A stretch of DNA of 64,000 bases from Thamnaconus septentrionalis (GCA_009823395.1 CM020506.1:19967001-20031000), one strand, 5' to 3'. Shown: positions 49,526 to 62,300, counted from the first letter of the stretch. The notes: generated by a model not told the origin, from the sequence alone. Made by a program: numbers and translations.

Positions 49526-49819
49526 CTCTTGGGTGGCGGATTAGACCGCCGACTGATGCTGGCCACCAATGAAAGGGCGGAGTGACTGTCGCGTGCGCGC
49601 TAACATCGGATTAAAAAATCAGGTCCTGTAAGGTCCCACATGTTATTCCCATTTCCACACCTTTATTTCCCGTCGTGGAATGCAGCAGGGCAGCTTCACA
49701 TCACACTTCACAACACTTCATTGATATATATCTATATAATTCCCTCAAAACAACATAACATACTGTACAATTAAACACACACAAAAAACATAAGAAAGAT
49801 TCATTTGCTTATTGCCAAA

Positions 49820-50065
49820 CAGTGTTGTTGGGATTACTCCATAAAAGTAGTTCAACTACTGATTACTCCTTAAAAAGTAATCTAATTACTTCTTGAGTAA
49901 TGCGTAATCATGAAATCCGAAAAGTAATGGAATCGCTACTTGAGAAAGTAATTATGATATAATTACCCGTTTTGCCACAGTAATCCTGTTATATTAATCT
50001 GTTACTAAAAAAATGGTTAAATTACATTAGTGGATTACTTAGTAATAGATTACTCGCCAGCACTG
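49820..50065. mobile_element. Non-autonomous hAT-type element, copy 3 (short)
   Basis: Same termini as copy 2 (CAGTGTTGTTGGGATTACTC; CTCGCCAGCACTG). It is flanked by the perfect 8-bp repeat TTGCCAAA (49812-49819 and 50066-50073). At 246 bp it is an internally deleted form of the same family. Confidence 0.9.
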
Positions 50066-50199
50066 TTGCCAAAACCAAGGCTCTGCTGGACCTTAGAGAT
50101 GTTCAGAATGGGCAAAACAAGACTGTCACAAAGAAAAGATCTTGGTGGGTGTGCACCACTAAATTAAAGTATCAGTGCCGTTTGTGACGTCATGAAGGG

Positions 50200-50526
50200 C
50201 TGATTCACCAACTCATTGGTCTAGAGGCCGGGTCTTCACCCTGAGACTGGGAGGTTATGAGTTCGATCCCTGGCCAGGTCACACCGAAGACTCTAAAAAT
50301 GGTGGCCATAGCCTCCCTGCTTGGCGCTCAGTATTTGGGGTTGGACTTGGTGGGGGCCTTTAGATCATCCAATGATTCCTGAGCGCAGCACTGCTGCTCA
50401 CCTCCGGGAGAGGTGGGTCAAATGCAGAGGACGCATTTCGTTTCGCATCCTTCGGGATGCGACAATCGGTGGGACAAGCTTTAGCGTACACTTGATGAAA
50501 AGTGCACGCTTATCATCAAGTGTACG
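50200..50526 (+). mobile_element. tRNA-derived SINE with hairpin-rich tail
   Basis: A tRNA-like head carries box B GAGTTCGATCC near 50259, followed by GGTCACACCGAAGACTC and AAAATGGTGGCCATAGCC. This body is shared by a common fish SINE family. It is not a functional tRNA: I could fold no acceptor stem. The tail contains two inverted repeats, CGCATCC/GGATGCG (about 50444-50461) and 14-bp arms CGTACACTTGATGA (50485-50498) with TCATCAAGTGTACG (50513-50526). Element ends are approximate. Confidence 0.65.
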
Positions 50527-51646
50527 AAGGATGGGCCTTTCTCATTTGGAGGCAGGCTGGAGACCCATGCTATTGTAGGAAAACCACACACATCACAAAG
50601 CTCAGACCACATGATGTATAATTTATAAATCTTTGATTTTTCAGGCCATAATCATGTGTTGATAGAAAGATAAACATTTCTAATACCATTATAGTTTTAT
50701 TTACAATTAAAACATCGTCAAATTCCATTTGTGTCCACAGGAAAAGAAACAATTAGCATTGTCACATGAAAATATGTACTGCCAAAGTCGTGATTATGTG
50801 TTAATGTTGTGCGTAGTTGACTTGTGTAACTTCTTTGTGCCAGGTCGTACTGGTGCAGCGACACCTTGAAATTACTTTCATACAACTATGATATTTTTAG
50901 AATTTAATCCCTGGCTGGGCGGTGGACATTCCTTTCATCTGCAGCACAGTATTATTTCTGATGCTTGATGTGAGGCGGATTATCCGCACAAAACGTTACG
51001 GTGGTAACCCTCTTGGCAAATGTGGACAAGTTGATGAATTTGATTCTTCTTAAAAAAGTCACAGTTTTGGAGAAACCCGTTTCTATGCTCTGCGCTTTCT
51101 TTGAAAGGAATTTTCTGCAACTTGTTGGAGTTCTTGCCATAAAGCTCACATCCTGGAGGGACTTAAGACTGCATGTGTCCAAGGAAAAGCCTAAAGTTGT
51201 GACTAGCATTGACTGTGATGTAATCCTCTTCAAAACGTGGCTCCTGATGCTGAGCGACGTCATGTAAAGCCAGATTTGGAGAAAAGTGTTGCTCGTGTGT
51301 CAGCTGACAAGCTCACAACAAGGATCTGTGCAACATGTGATGTGAAGAGTTGATGTTATACCAGAGTTTCTGATCCCAACTTTAAAGTTAAACCAGTAGA
51401 AATACAATATTAAAACCAGACTACTGCTCATAAACAAATGGCTAGTTCAGAGACTTTCATTTTCATTTTATTCTTCTTGAACAGTACATATATGTTCTAC
51501 AAAAAAACTGTAGTGTTTATCAGACAAAGTGTGAAAATAGTGTATGAAGCTCTGGGAGATCCATTGAAATCTGCAGATACACAGAGTGAGACACACCATT
51601 TCAGATAAGCAAAAATGTATTCAATTATGAAAATTGAATTATGAAA

Positions 51647-51678
51647 ATGAACAGAGATGAAATTTCATCTCTGTTCAT
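51647..51678. repeat. Perfect 32-bp palindrome
   Basis: The 16-bp arm ATGAACAGAGATGAAA is followed without spacer by its exact reverse complement. A flanking GAATT/AATTC extends the symmetry with a small bulge. No gene is near. Confidence 0.9.
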
Positions 51679-52124
51679 AATTCTTGTTTTTTGTAATTTA
51701 TTACATTTTTTTTTTTTTTTAATGTATAATTCATTTAAGTGTACTGGATTTTTTTGTTGGCTTTTCTGTTGTGTTATGTGTTATATAGTTTTTTTTTTAA
51801 AACTGCATCCAGCACACTTTCAAGTCCAAGCCCTGGCTTGAAAAAAGTGTGATTTTTAAAAAATGATTGGTGTGGTGATGTAACACCCCTGCAATCAAAT
51901 ACAGTACAAAGAAAGAGAAGAACCACTCATAGTAAAAGTTTCATGAAGCATCACTTAGATTGAAACTCCATGTGTTACTTTACTCAAGAAATTGATAATA
52001 CCGTTTACATGGTGTGGTTAGATAATGTAAACAAATCATTCATATTGATCATTAACTGGGTGTGAAGTATTAGTACACTCAAAACACTAGGGGGCGCTGC
52101 TGTACAACATCTGAGGAGTTCAGC

Positions 52125-52484
52125 TTCCGACAGAAAGGCCAGCCACACGGTGACAAACAGCTCTTCTTCGGCAGGAAGGTTGCGGGTTCAATTCCCGGGG
52201 TCTCCTGGGGCCTTTCTGCGTGGAGTCTGCATGTTCTCCCAGTGTCTGCGTGGCTTCTCTCCAGGTTCTCTGGCCTCCCACCATCCCAAAAAAAAAAAAA
52301 TGCGTGCGAGGCGAATTGGAAACTCTAAATTGACTGAAGGTGTGTCTGTGAGTGTGAATGGTGGTTTGTCTCTATGTGGCCCTGCGGTGAACCGGCGACT
52401 TGCCCAGGGTGTCACCCAGCTGACCCCCACAACCCTGAGTGCAGGAGGAAGCAGGTATAGAAATTGGATGGATGGATAAATGGC
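52125..52484 (+). mobile_element. Second DANA/Mermaid-like SINE
   Basis: It shares with the copy at 14150 the blocks GGAGTCTGCATGTTCTCCC, GTGTCTGCGTGGCTTCTCTC and GGCGACTTG, and ends with GGATGGATGGAT. The 5' part is diverged. The direct repeat AGTTCAGC (52117-52124 and 52485-52492) is a likely short target duplication. Confidence 0.75.
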
Positions 52485-52739
52485 AGTTCAGCCGATTAAG
52501 TCACCTCGCAGCCTTCCAAATTGGGTCATCGTCTTTTATTAAGTATCAGTCAGTAAAAGGATAAAATTGCTTCAAAATCTCAGATCATACACATCTTCCT
52601 ATACAGCTTCTGGGATGATATTTACAAACCTCTGTGTGACAATGGTGTAATAAAGCTACATGCGTTGAACACCAAGGAACCACAGGTATCACACTGCAGC
52701 CTACACAGTCAACAGGTACAAAGTGTGAAACGGTTCCTC

Positions 52740-52741
<2 letters not shown>

Positions 52742-52827
<86 letters not shown>
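52742..52827. repeat. (CA)n microsatellite
   Basis: About 43 CA units in intergenic DNA. Confidence 0.98.
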
Positions 52828-52830
<3 letters not shown>

Positions 52831-53394
52831 GAGGAGTTTCCCTGAAGACGGACAGTCAGAGATTCTGAGACATTAAAACTGTGTTGGCTTCATCCTCCAG
52901 TCTGGCATCGTGACAAAGAACAGTGGAGAAAAGAAACAAAAATCTAAACATGATGACATTTTAATAGCCTGTCGTGTCTCTGGAAGTTTTGTTGAACCCG
53001 TCATGCTACAATTGTATGGTGAGATTTTTTTTTTTAACAAGAAAAAAGGGGACACTAAAAGCTAGTAAATTCATCCAACAAAGCTGACAAACCCTCACTC
53101 CTGTTTCCTCTCCGATCAGTTTACCAGTCAAACAGTTGACACTTTGACGACATAAACATGCAGCACGAAGGGCAGATTCCCCCACCCACACACACACACC
53201 AGTGGCTGCTTCCTCATCCTCATCCTGCTATTTGTTTCAAAGTTCCTGTCGTGGTGTGCCTTGAACCAGTGGCGGCAGGCCAATAAATGGTTCCAGTACT
53301 CATTTCTTTATATGCTTTAGACTCTTTAACACATTAAGCATTATTATTTTATATATACGTATTATTATCACTTTATATATACATATGTCTATGT

Positions 53395-53397
53395 ATG

Positions 53398-53434
<37 letters not shown>

Positions 53435-53435
53435 G

Positions 53436-53467
<32 letters not shown>

Positions 53468-53545
53468 TACATATGTATATATATATATAGACATATATAC
53501 TGTATATGTCTATATAGTCTCTAATATATATATATATATAAATTA
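53395..53545. repeat. Compound (CT)n and (TA)n microsatellite
   Basis: A CT run at about 53400-53431 is followed by imperfect TA/TATG repeats. Confidence 0.95.
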
Positions 53546-53599
53546 GTGTGTATGTATATACACACAGTATATACAGTATATATATTTGCGTTGCCTTTT

Positions 53600-56500
53600 T
53601 ACCACTGATGCACAATTCCTCCGTCAGTGCTAAGTCTCCGCCACAAGAGGGCACTGCTGTAGTAGTCAGTCAGTGTAGTTTGGTCAGTGTAACTGGTTAT
53701 CAGTTTCTTGTTAGGAATTTAAACGTGAACGTACGCTTGCGCCATACGCCTCGGGATTCGCAATGGTTATCAAAGCCGACTTTAGGGCCCCACCTAGCAA
53801 ACCTTTCACCCGCCGCCACTGCCCAGAAAGCATTGCTGCCACTCAGGTTTCCCTGTAAGCCCTGGCATTTTCCTGAACAAACGCGTAAGAAGTTATTTAT
53901 AGCAGCACACCCTGAAATAGAAAGAAAAAAAAAAAAACACCCTTCTGTTGTTTCTGCATTATCATTCTGCGTGAAAGACTGTGACGCAGAGCCCGGCTTT
54001 GGCATTGAAATGAAAAAAAAAAAAAGAAAAAAAACCCTCTCCTGTGCCGGTGGCTGCGGCTGCGTTATCTCCGGTTGGAGGCCATAATGAGAGCCGAGGG
54101 TTCGCACGTAATACATTCTATGATCATGTGTGACTCAGAGAAGTTCCCTGGACTGCAGCCTTCGTTAGGGCCGTCAGTCAAGATCAGCCTGACAGATCAG
54201 AGGCACGCGCTCCCTGCCTCCCACATAGCCCCTTTCATTCACATTTCATGGCGTCTCCCTCGCACGTTGCCGTCCATAACTCACGCTTCATCTCGAGCTG
54301 ACATGTGTGCATGTTTCTGAGGGAGAGAGTGAGAAAGAGAGTGAGAGAGAGAGAGAGAGAAGCCAAGCAGCCGGGCGCACCCCGTCCCCCGCCCCTCCAG
54401 CGGCCTGCTGCACTCTCGATCACTGCCCGGAGCTGCAGGTTTGGGAGTGACTACGTGAATGAAAGCGTCAACAGTGTGAATCCTCGTGACCTTTTTTTTT
54501 CCCATGTAAATGTTTACCCTCGCTGCTAAGAGGCACCTCGGATATCTAATAAAACATTCCGGGGGAGTTGATCAAACATTCCGCTGTGTGTTTATCTGAT
54601 GCACAGGTTGTTTAACTATTGTCACTGGACGGGGGTGCAACTTACTCTTAGCAACAACCTCAACTCAGATTGCGGAAACGTACGTACCTGGAATGTCTAC
54701 ATGAGTGGTGTCACACTCTTTACACCGACAACAAACAGGAAGCTCACAGTTTGCATCATTTTTGAGTACATATATGAGTAAGGAAACCTCTTCCACCACA
54801 CATTTCATCCACTAGACGTTCATTGAAACCCATCAAATTTGTCATGCAGGTCCAGACGGGTGAAACATTTCCCAAACATGAGGAATGAACCCGCGTGGCT
54901 CCACAGCGCCACCTAAAAACAAACCAAAACAAAAGCAGCGATCCAAATCCGCACAATGGTTTTCCAGCAATGCAAAAGAAATCCCTTGTTTGTCTCATTG
55001 GGGCCTCTGACTCATACAGTAACACAGAAAAAAGCTTATTGAGGGGTTTCATGGCGACAACAGCAGTGGCATCAGTGGCAGGCGTCTGCAGGGGTTGGCG
55101 GGGGCCGGCAGGGGTCGGCAGGCATCAGAGGGCCAGAACAGGCTCAGTCTCTTGAACGCAGTTTGCAGCTATACTTGTTATTACTGTAGTTATTTTTGTA
55201 TTCATTAAATGTGTTCAGCGTGACCAATTGGCCTATAAAGTTGAGAATGGGAACTCTTGGGAACTCAGGGAGTATGAAATTAGTATAAAAGCTACAGCAG
55301 CTTGTTCCTACTGTCCTTGGTTCAGGGTTAGGGTCTCATTAAATTTCTTCTTTGTGTTTCTTGTTTCCACCAAGAACAAAATGCAGGCCAATCATCAAGT
55401 CAGAAACACATGTTTAAAAAAGATACTGTACATCAATCAACAAAGATGTGACATGAGATGCTATAGAGTGGAAGTGTAAGGCCTTTTGTTATTCATCCCC
55501 CTGCCGTGGGGGGCCACAGCCACCACTGGCCACCACGTAGCTCCGCCCCCGGAAATATCTAATATGAAATTTATACCTTATGACTCATGATCGCAAGCGT
55601 GACACAGTAAATGTTAAGTTTAAACATGAAGATTTACTCTTCAGTATTTTTTTTTGCAGGATGAGGAGGAAGCACCAGAGGATTAACATCCAGGTTGGTC
55701 ATTTTGTCTGGAGTCACATGAGCGCAGAAGGGCGAAGCCGCAGGATGTTTGGCTGAAGAGAAACATAATGTGTGTGTCTGAGCTAAACTGCACGCAGCTG
55801 CGGGTTGGAGTCTGAGAGAATGAGTTTTTGTTGGAGAAAGTGTTGTAATGCTTTGCATTTTTGAAAGCAGCGCATCTCCCCAACGCCCAGTGAGTAAACA
55901 ATCATATTAGCTTTGGAAATGGATGAGAAATAGAGTGCTTTTTGCCTCTTCCGCTGTCCTTTCTTCCATTTCCCCCCATCCACAACTTGTCCCTTTCTAT
56001 CTCCTTCGTCAGTCTCTGCTTCCTGCCGTCATGCTCCAGCATTAAATGCAAATATGGGTCCCTGAAAGATGTCAGACTGATGTGTTTTAGAAAAGAATAT
56101 CAACTTTTTTTTTTTTTAAATGATCACTTTGAGAGAAAGAACTGAGCTGATTGTAAAATGTGTCAGAGAACAATTCTTTGGTTCTTCACGTTGCACAAAG
56201 AGGATGAAGGGGCAGATGTTTACAAGGAGACAGGAGCAAACAGCAATGTATCCACAACAGTATATTGTCTAATAAATGCAACGTCATCCAAATGCAGTAC
56301 ATCGATTAAAATGCAAAACTATGAGAACAGTACAATATATCTGCCTATATGAGTCCATATCTTTTTCAGAAAATATCTTAAAAATATAAATTATTATTCA
56401 ATAGATTTCATTCTTCGCCTTGTAAATAGACACATTTCCCTCTAATATTCTACTCTTGTGGTTACACATGTACAACAGTCACGCTACAGATGATTCACTG

Positions 56501-57480
56501 TGCTGTCTTCCCAGCACCTAATTACATCTTTAGTTTATCTGCTACCACAGGAACGATGCCTCCATTGAGACATCTTTATTAGATGCGAGACCTTCTCTGC
56601 GATAGTCTCCAGAATCAGACTTTCATCGTTTTTCATTGGGAGGACACGGACAGGCATTTAGAAACAATCAATACAAGTAAACAAACAGGAATAGGGCATA
56701 CCTTTTGCTTTGTTAATTAAAAAAAACGAAACAAAACAAAACAAAAAAACAGTTCTATTGTGAAGTCGGGCATAATGGGAACACTTGAAATGTGAATTTG
56801 GGTAAATGAAGTGGCCTCTGAAAGAAGAGTGCTGCAGTAAAAAATGTTGAAAATGTTGGAGAGGGATAAAGAGAGGAGGACAAACGACAAAAAAAAAGAA
56901 AAATCGTTAATAAATATCCGGATTGAAGATCATCTCACGATAATTGTGCTATTTTGCTGTGCACGTCTCACTCAGACAAACATGGATCACAGGTCACAAC
57001 ATAGACTAAGGCAATGTTTTTTTTTTTTAAAGGAAAAAGACGATACCTTTCTGTTGCAGCGGATAGTTTCAAACCTTGAAAAGGTACAGACATGCCTTAC
57101 ACACTACAGAGAGTCCTCAGGTTGCAGTGCCATGTTTCAATGCCCTCTGCACGATGCTACCGTGGTCATTTTGCTTTGCTTTGACTATGCACTGTGCTCC
57201 TGTAAATGGCCTTTAACTATGATGTCAAAGAAAACCTGAAAAAAAGTCAAATCTACCGGCTACAGAGTCAAGTATTGTGGATTTCTCTCTAGGAATTCTT
57301 CTGAAAAGTAAAGTATCGTTAAGTAATTTATACAAGAAGCAGTTTCCATCGTTTTTCCTCAAATAGTCCTGGAAACAATGTTTTGCCTTTTCCTCCTTTC
57401 GAGTGTCCGGAAGGTCAGGCTCACTGTGCTTCACCCTGCTCACTAACAAATGTTTCCTCTGTGAGCTCTCACTCGTTGCA
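53600..57480. other. Intergenic DNA and kcnb1 3' UTR
   Basis: No supported exon other than the likely long 3' UTR of kcnb1 at the right end. It contains a GA tract at 54323-54360 and several poly-A/T runs. Short open frames here lack known motifs. Confidence 0.5.
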
Positions 57481-57483
57481 GCA

Positions 57484-59312
57484 TCAAGCATTCGACGGAC
57501 CTTTCTCTCCCTGAAATGGCTGCAGTTCCACGTGGTTCTCCTGCATATCGGCCAGCAGCGGACTCTTCCCCAGCCTCCTCTGCAGCCCCTGTGTGTGGTT
57601 GGACCCTTGTTGAACGTCAGAGCGACGGTCACGCTTGGGGCTGACGTTCCCCAGCAGTCTCTGGGAGGACGGGTTAGCACCTGGACACTGCAGGTGATCC
57701 TCCTCGTCCGTGTCGGCGTCGATGAACTTGTTAATGGATGTGTCATGAAATGTGAAGATTCCCAGTGCTAGATTCTCTGGGCTCTTGCTGGGGGAGGAGC
57801 TTCCGGCGGTTGTGTAGATAGAAACATCAGGGCTTTGGACTGATGAGCTGTCAGAGAGGACCCCTGCCCCTGAATCCACCCCGTTTTTAAAGTTAACTTT
57901 GAGCGAGTGACTTGGAAGCATTTTTTGGGGACGCCGACTCTCGGAATACATGCCGAGTCTTGCACTTTGACCTGTGTGAGGTGAGTCCATGCCCTGGGAT
58001 CCCTCGTGCTCGTTTTCCAAGGTTGGCTCCAGGCTCGGATTGGCGCTTACCCTCCCCAGCAGGTTGCTGACGGGACTGTGGGAATAGCGGGAGCTTTCTG
58101 GTAAGTCCGCTGCGCAGCTGATGAAGCTGTCAAAGCTGGACATGCTCTTCATGTCTGTTACCGCCTCTGCTGTATGCAAGACAGCCTCGGGCAGGAACGT
58201 TCCCATTTCAAATTCATTTCTAGGACTAATTCCTTTGACGGAGGCTCCCTTTCTTTGCTATTGAGGTCTGATTGTGACTGAGTCTTGGCCATGTTGCTGT
58301 ACATCTCCTCCAGCTTCTGTACACTGAGATGCTGAGGACTGCCAGACTGCTCTTGGTAGCTCGGTTCGAGTGTCTTCATGGGGCTACCGGAGCCCACGTG
58401 TGCCTTCATTTTGGGAGTCCCTCTCGGTTGGCAAGGAGACACATGATTATCGTGAAGCGTCTCCTTCTTCCCATCAAAATTTTCCACCATGACATCCATG
58501 AGCTCGATGCTGTTGCCGAACGCATCTTTCATGTTCATAGACACAATGCTTCCGTTCCTCTTGGCCCTCTCCAGGGCCTCCCGTCTTTTAATGGCCTTCT
58601 CCTGCCTCTTTTGTTCTTTGTAGAACTCAGAAAAGTTATTCACAATGATGGGAATAGGCAGGGCTATCACCAGGACCCCCGCAATACAGCACAGTCCTCC
58701 AACTATCTTTCCGAGTAGAGTTTTTGGGTAGATGTCTCCATAGCCCACGGTTGTCATTGTAATGGTAGCCCACCAGAAGGAAGCCGGGATGCTCTTGAAC
58801 TTGGTGTCCTCTTCGTCTTTCTCTGCAAAGAACACCAAACTGGAGAATATCATTATACCCATGGCCAGGAAAAGGATGAGTAGTCCTAGTTCATTATAAC
58901 TTCTTCTAAGTGTGAATCCCAGAGACTGAAGGCCGGTGGAGTGACGGGCCAGCTTCAAGATACGCAAGATGCGCATGATTCGGAAAATCTGAACGACGCG
59001 GCGGACGTTCTGAAACTGCAGCACGCTCTTGTTGGATTCCGTCAGGAAGATGGTGACGTAGTAGGGCAATATGGCCAACAGGTCAATGATATTCAGGGGA
59101 CCCTTGAAGAACTTCCACTTGTTGGGGGAGGAGAGGAAGCGAAGTAGGTACTCCATGGTAAACCAGGCAATGCACACAGCTTCCACGTGGGCCAGTTGTG
59201 GGTTGTCTGAAGCGTGGCCAAACTCATCTGTGTCCTGCAGCTCCGGAAGGGTGTTCAGAGACAAGGCTATGGTGGACAGGACGATGAACAAGATGGACAC
59301 GATTGCCAGGAT
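57484..59312 (-). CDS. kcnb1: Voltage-gated potassium channel Kv2.1, large second coding exon (partial, frame broken by one base)
   Basis: Delayed-rectifier channel subunit of neurons and endocrine cells. The exon starts after a CAG acceptor ([19 protein letters not shown], segment S1). It carries S2, S3, the S4 sensor [21 protein letters not shown]5, the pore filter TVGYGD and S6 with the gating motif PIPIIVNNF. The cytoplasmic tail has [19 protein letters not shown] and, past the frame break, the Kv2 clustering (PRC) motif [15 protein letters not shown], which binds VAP proteins at ER-plasma membrane junctions. Reading frame changes at about 58202-58216; one missing base (TTGAAATGG, probably TTGGAAATGG) explains it. 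With that base the exon encodes 609 residues. The first coding exon, with the T1 tetramerisation domain, is beyond the right edge. The paralog kcnb2 is less likely given cse1l as neighbour. Confidence 0.94.
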
Positions 59313-62300
59313 CTGGAAGACACAAAAGAAAACAGTAGTCACGAAAGGAAAACAAGTCAATAAAGTCCCAGAAAACCACTGCTACTGTGGCATCCATGAT
59401 AATCTGTCGATCTATGTCTTCCTATGTGGTTTTTGGTAAGATGTCCAGTGAGGTAACTACTTCCTGCTTTTGTAACAATTCAAAGACAGCCGTTTTTGTA
59501 ATCCTAACATCAATCGGAAATGTTTTTTATTGCATGCCGGCAAGATGGATGTGCAAGATTTCACTATTTACATATTCACAATACAAGTTATGCGTGTGAA
59601 AAGGTTGCACTGAATATGCAATTACCCAGAGACCATCTGTGATGCATTTGTGTACGTGTCCTTTCTATGACCCTTCAACACTCTGTTTAGTCTCACGCAC
59701 ATATTTGAAACAAGCAAGCCTGTACTTACAGGAACTAATGACAGAATAGACATACGCAATACATCTCCTCACAGGGCGAACTGGTGAAGTTCCAGTTGTA
59801 GAAAAAAAGCTTCAGAGTTACTGAAAAATGTTAAAATTGGTAATGGCATTTCCTGAGGATGTTACTGCAGTTCATAGCTCATTTAACTTTTTTTTTTTTT
59901 TTTTTGCTACTCTCTCAGAAGTATGCTGAAATGTCATGTCAGCATTTCGAAGGAAATAGGGTCAGAGCTAATGTGATCTCTGGGGAGGGCGTTACCCCCC
60001 CCGCTCTTTTTTCTCTCAGATATCATAGCTGGAGCGCGGCAGTCGGGAAGAACAGACTGCAATTCCGAGATTGTGTTGATACATTTTTTAAAACCCTGGA
60101 AAACTTGAGTGTCATCGTCATCATTTTCCCATGTCGGTTCACTCTGATTCAACCTTTTGAATACCCAGTGGCTACAAGACAACCACTACAAAGTGCATGT
60201 TTTCCAACGCTTGCCAAGCGCATTGCGTGGGCCTCCCTTGCACTGAGCCTCCTACTAATGATATAATCTGCTGAGTACAATAGGGTTTGGTAATAGCGCA
60301 GGGGATTAAGAGGCCTGGACTGTTGTGGGTGTGAAAGTGTGCCACGCCTGTTATTCCAGTCCCGCAGTCAGTGTGAAATCCAACACAAGGTCACTGGAGG
60401 AGCTGTGTCTCAGACCAGCGGTGAACAGGATTATTCCCATCAGTCAGTGGCCTTTAGGTTTAATGAACAGTGACAGGGTTACTGCTCGTACACCTGTTGG
60501 CCTTTGAGAAGACGGTTGCTGACAGCAGAGAAGCTGTGCCGTTAGGGAGGAGTAATGATGGGAAGAAGAGATGCGAAAGAGTTAAAACTTTTCAACAGCA
60601 GGAGCTAAAAGTAGGACTGCTTGAGATTGAAATAAATGGAGATAAAAAATGTCCTAAAAAGTCTCTTCAGATCAGTCAGTCACTGCACACCAAACAGTTG
60701 CAGCGGCTGGCCAGATCCATCTCACATAATGATACCATCCACTATTCAAGTGAGTGGATGGGTTCTCCACGTGTTCTCCAGACCTACAGGGTCTAATTTA
60801 TGTATCGGCTTTTTGGCATTTTAGTGACATTTTAACTACTTTTATGTTCTTTTTTCCCGCTTTTAATCCTGTTCGGTGAGTCTTGTGAACACCTGGCCAC
60901 GCCTGTCTTTGTGTTGTCTTCATTATCAGTATGACTGTGCGCACATTGAGACGGTCTTTCCTCTTCCAGCAAACAAATCTACCGATGAGTGCAACTCACC
61001 TTGAACCTCGACCTAGAGAATGAAAATCCCACAGATGAGTGCAACTATCGAATCACAACTAATCGCGCCCTGACGCCGCCACTGTGCGTGATTCACGCTA
61101 AGAACAAAGGCGTGCTTGTGTGCCATGACCGACTGAGGCAACCAGCAAAGTCTCCCCATCACCTTTTGCCCTCCTCACCATGGCAGTTGTGCCTGGCAGG
61201 CTCAGCCAGGGGTAGGATTATAGAGAGGAGATTTCATCAGAGGTAGACCCAGATTGAGTGTGAGACATGGGGAGCATATCGAGGACAACATCGGCACAAT
61301 TCCCCGACGCACGGCGAGTGACTCAGGCCCAGGCTGGACGGAGCACAAGATTGTGACTTTCCATCACAGTGTGCGATGTGTTCCAGTGACACAATGGGCC
61401 AAATGGGGGTAAAAGTCATAGACTGCTTCCAAAATGTTTCCAAATGATCCAAATGTTGATTCTATATATTTTACCGTGCGGCATGGAATGTAAGTCACAG
61501 CGTTAAAGAGAGGATACGGTGATACCTCATTATCTCTTAATGACGGACAACCTCTGACATCATGGGTACACAGGAGAACCGCTCTGGAACACACTCATTA
61601 GAGACATGCACAAAACCCACGCACAGTTTGCGTTCACATTTGTTTGATTACTAGTAGCGTTGTTTGTAACATCAAGGTTCTTTTCCAGCGCTATTTTCGG
61701 CTTGTCACACTCGCACAGTGATTTAGTTTGAAACATTCCTCCTCAAGTCTCACCTGATACATTCTGGTGGCTCAGAGTCGCAGGTTTTGGTGTTGTGTGG
61801 CTACAAAGTGTGATGGCTAGCAAGCGTTCACCAACATAGGCTATGCTAGGTATGTCAACAAGCTCCACTTGCACTTTCTTGCACGGCTGCTAGGCTAGTT
61901 AGCTTAGGACAGAGGATGTAACTCAAAGTGCTGGTTTTGTGCAGAGGCTACCTGTTCCACCAAAGCTCATGGCTAACAGGGTGATGATTAGCAAGTGTTG
62001 TTCACCAACATAGGCTAGGCTAGGTATGTCAACAAGCTCCACTTGCACTTTCTTGCACGGCTGCTAGGCTAGTTAGCTTAGGACAGGGGATGTAACTCAA
62101 AGTGCTGGTTTTGTGCAGAGGCCACCTGTTCCACCAAAGCTCATGGCTAACAGGGTGATGATTACAAAAAAGAAAAAAGTGAAGGAATGGGTCACACTTT
62201 ATCTGTTGTTTAGTTCTGAATCTGTTGGGTTTTTTTTTTTTTTTTTTACACAACAGAGTCCAAAACAATAACACAGCCGGCAATTATTTTTAGTTTGCAG

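Noticed and set aside
48981..49572. Long plus-strand open frames over the RDH10-like first exon
   Set aside because: Antisense shadows in a GC-rich exon; the minus-strand frame carries the conserved SDR motifs.
49621..49632. Direct repeat AGGTCC upstream of the RDH10-like gene as a retinoic acid response element
   Set aside because: The half-sites end in CC rather than CA and the spacing is four, so it does not fit a DR2 or DR5 element.
50225..50290. Possible tRNA gene
   Set aside because: A box B-like sequence is present but no acceptor stem can be formed, and the following sequence is a SINE body.
57225..57771. Open frames of 173 and 122 codons near the end of kcnb1
   Set aside because: Out-of-frame shadows; the real kcnb1 tail ends in its own frame at 57484.
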